Below, in pieces: positions 6,259 through 11,746 of a stretch of 11,746 nt of DNA. Below the pieces are notes generated by a model. That model was not told the origin of the DNA and made no database searches. It saw only the letters and a list, made by a program, of their open reading frames with translations. Origin of the DNA: an uncultured Veillonella sp. (lineage in GTDB: Bacteria > Bacillota_C > Negativicutes > Veillonellales > Veillonellaceae); NCBI GenBank assembly GCA_900765235.1, contig CAAFRK010000051.1, forward strand, positions 1 through 11,746, given 5' to 3'. Within the stretch, counting starts at the first letter, position 1, and the number at the start of each line of letters is the position of its first letter. The position numbers and the translations under genes were made by a program.

Positions 6259-6290
6259 TTGTAAACTTACTCACATAAATTAGTTAACCT
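6259..6290. promoter_or_regulatory. Candidate BirA operator upstream of bioD
   Basis: TTGTAAACT (6259-6267) and AGTTAACCT (6282-6290) form an imperfect dyad with a 14-bp centre. Known BirA operators have the form TTGTWAACC-N14-16-GGTTWACAA, and the left half matches eight of nine positions. It lies 34 bases before the bioD start, where biotin repression would be expected. The right half is degenerate, so this is a good candidate rather than a certain site. Confidence 0.5.
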
Positions 6291-6324
6291 ATGCGGCGTT
6301 AAGTATCGCTGAGAGGAGACATGT

Positions 6325-7077
6325 ATGAAGCAGTTAGGTATTTCTATAATTGGTACAGATACGGATGTAGGCAAGACGTTTGTGACAGGGCTGTTAGGGG
6401 CCATGGCTGTTGATGATGGCTTTGCGGTTGGTATGGTTAAACCGGTGTCCTCCAGCGCAGTACCTTTTCCTGAATGTGTAACGATGGATGAGGATAATTA
6501 TAATGTGGATCTTGAAAGCAAGGATGCTACATATTTGATGCGTTCCGCTGGCATTCCTGAGTCGCGCCGTCACGAGGTTAATCCATACGCTATTGCTGGA
6601 GATTTTTCTCCTCGTCTTGCAGCAGAATTAGCTGGTATAGAAATCGATTATGCTGGTGTAGTAGCTCATACATTAGATGTTGTCAATCGCTATGATTTAA
6701 CCTTTGTAGAAGGTGCTGGTGGTATTACAACACCTCTTTACGGCGATAAAACATTCACGGATTTAATGAAAGATATTAAATTACCGGCCATCGTTGTAGC
6801 TGATGGACGATTGGGCTCCATTAACCGCGCTATTTTAACTTGTGAATACGCGAAGATGCATGGTATTGAGGTGAAAGCTATCATTGTCAATGATACGACT
6901 GCAGTGGATCCGTTCTTGTTGAAAACAAATGTGGAAGACATGGAACGATATACAGGTATTCCTGTGGTGGCTGTTGTACCGCCATACCAAGGACCAGATA
7001 TTCAAAAGGTTCAGCTTGGTTGGGGGAGATCCTTTGTTGATTCTAAGAAGGTATGGCATACAGTATTAGGTCTATAA
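6325..7077 (+). CDS. bioD: ATP-dependent dethiobiotin synthetase
   Basis: BioD closes the ureido ring of dethiobiotin from 7,8-diaminononanoate, CO2 and ATP, the penultimate step of biotin synthesis. The protein has 250 residues, close to the usual 220-240. Visible motifs are the P-loop GTDTDVGKT (10-18), the substrate/Mg lysine in KPVSS (K39), SPRLAAE (95-101) and EGAGG with the acidic metal ligand E129. The start is supported by AGGAG (6314-6318) six bases before ATG 6325. The ATG at 6321 is too close and in another frame. It is followed by bioA after a 169-bp gap, so the two may be co-transcribed or bioA may have its own promoter. bioB and bioF are not in the window. A candidate BirA operator precedes it. 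Confidence 0.95.
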   Translation: MKQLGISIIGTDTDVGKTFVTGLLGAMAVDDGFAVGMVKPVSSSAVPFPECVTMDEDNYNVDLESKDATYLMRSAGIPESRRHEVNPYAIAGDFSPRLAAELAGIEIDYAGVVAHTLDVVNRYDLTFVEGAGGITTPLYGDKTFTDLMKDIKLPAIVVADGRLGSINRAILTCEYAKMHGIEVKAIIVNDTTAVDPFLLKTNVEDMERYTGIPVVAVVPPYQGPDIQKVQLGWGRSFVDSKKVWHTVLGL

Positions 7078-7141
7078 AGTTTAGATATGATAATTCAGCA
7101 TATATTAGTGCTGGAAATTTAGCATAAGTTATATATTAATT

Positions 7142-7167
7142 TAGTGTAGTCAGATAGTGTAGTCAGA
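7142..7167. repeat. Perfect 13-bp tandem duplication between bioD and bioA
   Basis: TAGTGTAGTCAGA occurs twice head to tail (7142-7154 and 7155-7167) in the 169-bp gap between bioD and bioA. It could be a slippage duplication that changes the spacing of a leader. No regulator site is recognised in it. Confidence 0.7.
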
Positions 7168-7246
7168 TATATAGTTATTTAACTTACATTGTTTATGGTA
7201 ATAGAGAGTTAGAGTTTGTAATACTTGTTAAGTATGAGGTGACGAA

Positions 7247-8635
7247 ATGGCAGAGAAACAGCTTTCACAAGCAGCACAATGGGATCATGAGTTTGTATGG
7301 CATCCATTTACACAAATGCAAGATTGGTTGGCACAAGAACCAGTCGTAATCGAACGTGGTGAGGGGGTATACCTCATCGATGAGAACGGTAAAAAGTATT
7401 ATGACGGCGTGTCCTCCTTATGGGTTAACATTCATGGTCATAACCATCCTGTATTAAATCAGGCCTTGAAGGAACAAGTGGATAAAATTGCCCATAGTAC
7501 ATTGCTTGGTCTTGTAAGCCCACCATCTGCACAGTTGTGTAAAGAATTGGTAGAGCTTGCGCCAGAAGGCTTAAATAAAGTATTCTTATCCGATGATGGC
7601 AGTACGGCTATTGAAGTGGCTATCAAGATGGCCTACCAATACCGCCAACTTGTAGGACAAACGAAGAAAACTAAGTTCATTGCCCTTAATGCGGGTTATC
7701 ATGGGGATACATTAGGCACCGTATCTGTAGGTGGTATTCAATTGTTCCACCAAGTATTCCATAATTTATTATTCAAACCTTTGACATTGCCAAGCCCTGG
7801 CGTATATCGTGACGTAGCAGATCGAGAAAAGGCCTTTGAAGAGTCTTTGGCTGAACTAGAACGCATCCTCAATGAAGAGGGTGATGAAATCACAGCTCTC
7901 GTTATGGAACCATTAGTACAAGCTGCAGCAGGCATGCTCGTAATGCCTCATGGCTATTTGAAACGGGTTCGTGAATTAACGGCGAAACATGATGTATTCC
8001 TCATTGTCGATGAGGTAGCCACAGGCTTTGGCCGTACTGGTAAATTCTTTGCCTGTGAACACGAAGGTGTGGCTCCAGATTTCATGACCTTGTCTAAAGG
8101 GATTACTGGCGGTTATATGCCTCTCGCTGCCACATTGACTACACAACGTGTATTCGATGCCTTCCTCGGCACATTTGAAGAAAAGAAAACCTTCTACCAT
8201 GGACACTCCTATACAGGTAATGCCTTGGCTTGTGCCGTTGCATTAGCTTCGTTGAAAGTATTCCGCGATGAAAAGGTTATCGAAGGATTACCTAAGAAAA
8301 TTGAGGCTTTCACTAATGCATTGAAGCCAATCGAAAACCTGAAACATGTTAAAGAGGTTCGTCAACGTGGCCTCATCGTAGGGATCGAACTTGAAAAAGA
8401 TGTGGCTACTCATGAAGCATATCGTCCAAATGATGCGGTAGGGGCTAAAGTGGCCATCCTTGCTCGTGAACAAGGCCTCATCTGCCGTCCAATCGGTGAT
8501 GTGGTAATCCTCATGCCGCCATTGGCGTCCACTGTGGAACAATTAGAGGATATGGTTCGCATTGTTGGTGAAAGTATCCAACGCGCTACTGAAGAAGAGG
8601 GAATCCTCGAAGACTTACGACCAATAATTCTATAA
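7247..8635 (+). CDS. bioA: Adenosylmethionine-8-amino-7-oxononanoate aminotransferase
   Basis: BioA is a PLP-dependent class III aminotransferase. It converts 8-amino-7-oxononanoate to 7,8-diaminononanoate, with S-adenosylmethionine as the usual amino donor. The 462 residues are close to the usual 430-460. BioA-specific features include WHPFTQM (18-24) and LWVNIHGHNHP (58-68). The PLP site is complete: SDDGSTAIEVA (115-125), YHGDT (151-155) stacking on the cofactor, D255 in VDEVATGFGRTG, and the Schiff-base lysine K284 in LSKGITGGYMPL. YHGHSYTGN (317-325) binds the phosphate. GAGGTGA (7236-7242) precedes ATG 7247 by four bases. A hairpin terminator follows at 8678-8734. It supplies the substrate of the upstream BioD. 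Another class III transaminase is unlikely given the WHPFTQM start. Confidence 0.94.
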   Translation: MAEKQLSQAAQWDHEFVWHPFTQMQDWLAQEPVVIERGEGVYLIDENGKKYYDGVSSLWVNIHGHNHPVLNQALKEQVDKIAHSTLLGLVSPPSAQLCKELVELAPEGLNKVFLSDDGSTAIEVAIKMAYQYRQLVGQTKKTKFIALNAGYHGDTLGTVSVGGIQLFHQVFHNLLFKPLTLPSPGVYRDVADREKAFEESLAELERILNEEGDEITALVMEPLVQAAAGMLVMPHGYLKRVRELTAKHDVFLIVDEVATGFGRTGKFFACEHEGVAPDFMTLSKGITGGYMPLAATLTTQRVFDAFLGTFEEKKTFYHGHSYTGNALACAVALASLKVFRDEKVIEGLPKKIEAFTNALKPIENLKHVKEVRQRGLIVGIELEKDVATHEAYRPNDAVGAKVAILAREQGLICRPIGDVVILMPPLASTVEQLEDMVRIVGESIQRATEEEGILEDLRPIIL

Positions 8636-8677
8636 CAATTTACGGCTAAGTATTTTATAAAGATTTAAGGTAAACGT

Positions 8678-8734
8678 AAAAGCTATATATGTCATGATTC
8701 TACGGTTCTAGAGTCGTCGGCATATATAGCTTTT
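8678..8734 (+). terminator. Intrinsic terminator after bioA
   Basis: A 14-bp perfect stem pairs 8678-8691 (AAAAGCTATATATG) with 8721-8734 (CATATATAGCTTTT) and is followed by one more T. The 29-nt loop folds further: GATTCTA (8696-8702) with TAGAGTC (8709-8715), including one G-U pair. It separates the bio genes from the Dcu gene. Confidence 0.8.
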
Positions 8735-8851
8735 TATATGTTTAGCGGATAATGTTTCGTTAAGTCTTTAAACTATAGACTATACATTGTGAAAATTCGA
8801 TGATATTTTTGCATATCTATGATACTATATACGTATAAAGGAGGTCATCGT

Positions 8852-10192
8852 ATGGACATTTATGTAATTATGCAAGTTATTATTTTATTTGGTGCCATCT
8901 TCCTCGGCGTTCGTCTAGGTGGTATGGGCATCGGTTACGCTGGCGGCCTTGGTGTAGTGTTGTTAAGCCTCGGCATGGGGATGTTCCCAGGGCAGATTCC
9001 TTGGGATGTAATCCTCATCATCATGTCTGCTATCGCTGCTATTTGTGCTTTACAACTCGCTGGCGGTCTCGATTATTTGGTGCGTATTGCAGAAGGTATT
9101 TTGCGTAAAAATCCTAAGCATATCAACTACTTAGCACCAACAGTTACGTATTTCTTAACGCTATTGGCTGGTACAGGTCATACAGCATTTTCTATGATTC
9201 CTGTAATTGTAGAGGTGGCAAAAAGTGAAAATATTAAGCCATCTGTACCATTATCCATTGCCGTTGTAGCAAGCCAAATTGGTATTACAGCGAGCCCAGT
9301 ATCCGCAGCAGTTGTTGCTATGAGTGGTTTCCTTGAACCATATGGGGTTAACTATCCAACATTGCTTGCCATCTGCATTTCTACTACATTCGTAGCGGTT
9401 ATGATTACGGCATTTATCATGTCTACCTTCGCGAATAATGATTTGTCTTCCGATCCAGTTTACCAAGAACGTCTGGCAGCAGGTCATGTGGCTCCACCTC
9501 GTGAAAAGAGTGCTGATTTCCACTTGAAACCAGGTGCGAAAACTTCTGTATTGATTTTCTTGATTGGTATTATTTGTATCGTATTCTATGCAACTGCCAT
9601 CTCCAAGAACATTGGTCTTATTAAACCTGTTATTTTTGGTCGAAATGATGCCATCGTTGGTTTCATGATGGTAATTGCAGCGGCTATTACATTCTTCTGT
9701 AAAATTGATACAGCACAACTTGTTAATACAAGCACATTTAAATCCGGTTTATCCGCATGTGTCTGCGTACTAGGCGTAGCATGGTTGGGCGATACTTTTG
9801 TAAAAGGTCATATTCCTGAAATTAAAGCTCTTGCATCTAGCTTGGTAACAGCATATCCATTCCTATTAGCTGTAGCATTCTTCTTTGCTAGTACATTGTT
9901 GTATAGCCAAGCGGCGACTACACAAGCATTGGTACCAGCTGTAATTCTAGCTCTCGGCATTACGCCAGAGAACCCAGGATCCGTATACATTATTATCGCT
10001 TCCTTCGCAGCCGTATCTGCACTCTTCGTATTGCCTACATACCCAACACTTTTGGGGGCTGTACAAATGGACGATACCGGCTCAACACGAATCGGTAAGC
10101 TTGTATTTAACCATCCGTTCTTCATCCCTGGTGTACTTGCCATCGCGATTTCAGTAGCACTTGGCTTCGTAGTAGCGCCATTGATGTTGTAA
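8852..10192 (+). CDS. Anaerobic C4-dicarboxylate transporter, DcuA/DcuB family
   Basis: This 446-residue membrane protein has about ten to twelve hydrophobic segments, the size of E. coli DcuB. Such carriers exchange fumarate, malate or aspartate for succinate across the cytoplasmic membrane during anaerobic growth. Family sequences are easily seen: GGMGIGYAGGLGVV (23-36), LQLAGGLDYLVRIAE (67-81), LLAGTGH (104-110) and SQIGITASPVSAAVV (141-155). The start is 8852, with AAAGGAGG (8837-8844) seven bases upstream. A start at 8819 would add 11 residues and run through that site. The gene stands alone between two terminators. In an organism with a succinate/propionate pathway such as Veillonella it would handle malate, fumarate or succinate. 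DcuA versus DcuB, and so uptake versus exchange, cannot be decided here. Confidence 0.92.
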   Translation: MDIYVIMQVIILFGAIFLGVRLGGMGIGYAGGLGVVLLSLGMGMFPGQIPWDVILIIMSAIAAICALQLAGGLDYLVRIAEGILRKNPKHINYLAPTVTYFLTLLAGTGHTAFSMIPVIVEVAKSENIKPSVPLSIAVVASQIGITASPVSAAVVAMSGFLEPYGVNYPTLLAICISTTFVAVMITAFIMSTFANNDLSSDPVYQERLAAGHVAPPREKSADFHLKPGAKTSVLIFLIGIICIVFYATAISKNIGLIKPVIFGRNDAIVGFMMVIAAAITFFCKIDTAQLVNTSTFKSGLSACVCVLGVAWLGDTFVKGHIPEIKALASSLVTAYPFLLAVAFFFASTLLYSQAATTQALVPAVILALGITPENPGSVYIIIASFAAVSALFVLPTYPTLLGAVQMDDTGSTRIGKLVFNHPFFIPGVLAIAISVALGFVVAPLML

Positions 10193-10237
10193 TAGGTGAA
10201 AGTTAAATAAAGCTAATACGAAACATCATAAAATTAC

Positions 10238-10271
10238 AAAAGGACGTAACTCTTACAGTTACGTCCTTTTT
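10238..10271. terminator. Bidirectional terminator between the Dcu and Fur-family genes
   Basis: A 14-bp perfect stem pairs 10238-10251 (AAAAGGACGTAACT) with 10257-10270 (AGTTACGTCCTTTT) around the 5-nt loop CTTAC, with a T-run to 10271. The A-run at the left edge gives a T-run on the minus strand, so it suits both convergent genes. Confidence 0.88.
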
Positions 10272-10295
10272 CTTGCATTTACTTATAGATTTTTA

Positions 10296-10703
10296 TTAGC
10301 CTTTATTCTTGCAGTTTTTACAGATCCCCGCAATTTCTAGATGATGTTCTGTCACCGTGAAGCCTGCATCTGTTAGTTCCTGTGGCATTTCTACGACAGG
10401 ACAGGTGTGAAGCGGTATCATGGCCCCACATTTTGTACATACTGCATAGTGCCGATGCGTATGAGGAGTAATCTCATAATAGGCCATATCGCTACCCATG
10501 AGTGTTGTACGGGTAACAATTTCCTTTGTTTCTAATAATTCAAGGGTACGGTAAATGGTAGACATCCATGTAGTGCTGCCATCGCCTAAACGCTCTGCAA
10601 TTTCCATAGCAGTAATGGGTTTATCTGTAGTTGTTAATACGGACCAAATGGCTTCACGCTGTTTGGTCTTTTTTATGCCTTCTGGCCAATTTGTTGTATT
10701 CAT
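10296..10703 (-). CDS. Fur-family metalloregulator, probably Zur-like
   Basis: A 135-residue repressor of the Fur/Zur/PerR family. Residues 1-75 form the winged-helix DNA-binding part (TKQREAIWSVL, then STTWMSTIYRTLELLETKEIVTR). The C-terminal dimerisation domain has two CxxC pairs, C89-C92 and C128-C131, forming the structural zinc site. Candidate regulatory-site residues are the HTHRH run (H81, H83, H85), H99, C101 and H120/H121. The cysteine near this second site and the neighbouring metal ABC permease favour zinc sensing, but PerR or Fur cannot be excluded from sequence alone. It lies downstream of the permease on the same strand, 128 bp away, and could be part of that transcript or have its own promoter. 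The upstream ribosome binding site (GAAAGAG on the minus strand) is weak. Confidence 0.85.
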   Translation of the reverse strand: MNTTNWPEGIKKTKQREAIWSVLTTTDKPITAMEIAERLGDGSTTWMSTIYRTLELLETKEIVTRTTLMGSDMAYYEITPHTHRHYAVCTKCGAMIPLHTCPVVEMPQELTDAGFTVTEHHLEIAGICKNCKNKG

Positions 10704-10733
10704 AACGCTCTTTCGATTCTGTTTTAATACTAA

Positions 10734-10748
10734 ACTTGTTATACAAGT
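10734..10748. promoter_or_regulatory. Dyad upstream of the Fur-family gene, possible operator
   Basis: ACTTG-TTATA-CAAGT (10734-10748) is a perfect 5-bp inverted repeat with an AT centre, 31 bases upstream of the regulator's start. Fur-family operators are AT-rich dyads, and these regulators often control their own gene. The site does not match a consensus I could name with confidence. Confidence 0.33.
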
Positions 10749-10831
10749 ATAAGTAGATAATTTTTTTGCACAGGATAGCCATCTTATTTTGCTAATAGAA
10801 TAGCTATCTATATATTGATGATTATCTTTGT

Positions 10832-11642
10832 TTACTTGCTAAATTGCATACGGCGTAGGATGGTTCTGATATTTTTAATGACTAATACTACGAGTAGAAT
10901 TGCAACTGATATTAGCGATACAAAACCACCTGGAGCTACATTGAGATAGTAGGATCCGAAGAGGCCGATAATCATGGCTAGCAAACTAAATCCAATAGAA
11001 CAGAGTAATGTGGTTCTAAATCCTTTTTCTAGTTGTAATGCTGACGCTACAGGTAAGGCAATCATAGCACTTAATACGAGAACACCAACGATTTTAATAG
11101 AAATGGATACGGCAGCAGCCATTAAGATGGCAAAGATGTAATTGATAAAATCAACCTTAACACCGGCTACACGAGCTGCCTCTTCATCATAAGCGATGTA
11201 AAGAAGTGAGTTATATAAGAAATATAATGTTAAAACAGATAGAATTGTTAGGGCTGCAATACTAATCATATCCGTAGTGTTTACGGTTAAGATACTGCCA
11301 AAGAAGAATACATTGGCGTTAGCTTTTAATTTACCTGAACTAATAAGGGTAATAGCTGTACCGATGCTAAGAGATAAGATAATAGTAAGAATCAGATCGA
11401 GATGGTGAGAAAAATATTTTCGCAAGAACTCGATAAGGGCACCGCAAATAGCAGTAAAGATGAATGCTCCTAAGATAGGATTCGTATTTGTTAATAAGCC
11501 TAGTGTAATACCTGCTAGTGAGGCATGGCTCATGGTATCACCAATCATACTAGAACGGCGTAGTACCATAAAGATACCGATACAGGGACATAAGAGGGAA
11601 ATGCAGATAGCTACAAAGAAGGCGTTTTGCATAAAATCATAA

Positions 11643-11650
<8 letters not shown>
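10832..11650 (-). CDS. Metal (Zn/Mn) ABC transporter permease, ABC-3 family (ZnuB/MntB type)
   Basis: A 272-residue integral membrane subunit with about eight to nine membrane segments, typical for permeases that take up zinc or manganese. Visible marks are the GDTMSHASLAG motif (37-47), close to the GDALSHAxLPG signature of the family, and DEEAARVAGV (155-164), the coupling helix that contacts the ATPase. The start is 11650: GGAGG (11657-11661) lies six bases upstream. A TTG at 11665 would run through this site and is rejected. The missing ATPase and solute-binding protein would lie beyond the right end of the window on the minus strand. A reading frame coming from there overlaps the start of this gene. 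The Fur-family regulator downstream suggests zinc-dependent repression. Iron or manganese specificity remains possible. Confidence 0.9.

Positions 11651-11746
<96 letters not shown>

Larger units (their letters stand above)
5685..6324. other. Gene-free region with an array of three related hairpin elements
   Basis: About 640 bp without a credible reading frame lie between the carbonic anhydrase and bioD. Most of it is occupied by three hairpin elements: 5690-5832, about 5887-6003 and 6003-6230. The remaining bases before bioD hold a candidate BirA operator. The three elements share one loop core and flanking motifs but differ in much of their stems. This argues against simple recent duplication and for a repeat family maintained by structure. 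Confidence 0.8.

Noticed and set aside
10774..10808. Hairpin between the permease and Fur-family genes considered as a terminator
   Set aside because: The stem has mismatches and on the minus strand it is followed by an A-run rather than a T-run, so it is not a standard intrinsic terminator. It might still be a weak attenuator.

Overview
The window looks like a chromosomal stretch of a low-GC, anaerobic, Firmicutes-type bacterium. I think it most likely belongs to Veillonella or a close relative in the Negativicutes. This is an inference from AT-rich intergenic DNA, strong AGGAGG-type ribosome binding sites, and a gene set with a Dcu-type C4-dicarboxylate exchanger, biotin genes and a carbonic anhydrase. 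No rRNA or marker gene in the window settles it.

Layout from left to right. 1-423 is the 3' part of a ferric-reductase-like heme membrane protein, closed by a hairpin terminator. 715-1914 is an MFS drug-efflux-type transporter, followed on the same strand by a LysR regulator (1995-2879). A perfectly palindromic terminator (2946-2973) separates this from two minus-strand membrane genes: a LysE-type exporter (3005-3622) and a YeiH/UPF0324 transporter (3757-4797). Between those two lies a nested palindrome. Divergent from yeiH is a beta-class carbonic anhydrase (5139-5684). Then come about 640 bp without genes, filled by three related hairpin elements. Next are bioD (6325-7077) and bioA (7247-8635), with a candidate BirA operator before bioD and a terminator after bioA. 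A Dcu-type C4-dicarboxylate transporter (8852-10192) follows and ends at a shared terminator. On the minus strand the right end carries a Fur-family regulator (10296-10703) and a metal ABC permease (10832-11650). The tail of a further upstream reading frame carries a ten-copy hexanucleotide repeat.

How the genes may work together. BioA makes 7,8-diaminononanoate and BioD closes the ureido ring with CO2 to give dethiobiotin. If the host is Veillonella, biotin serves its decarboxylase Na+ pump, and the Dcu carrier fits its malate/fumarate/succinate metabolism. The Fur regulator next to a metal ABC permease suggests a zinc-uptake locus.

The most unusual part is 5690-6230. Three elements keep the same 24-nt loop core and flanking spacer motifs, while most of the paired stem sequence differs from copy to copy and stays complementary. 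Two copies point one way and the third is inverted. I do not recognise the family. It behaves like a structured, possibly mobile, repeat that also looks like a bidirectional terminator.
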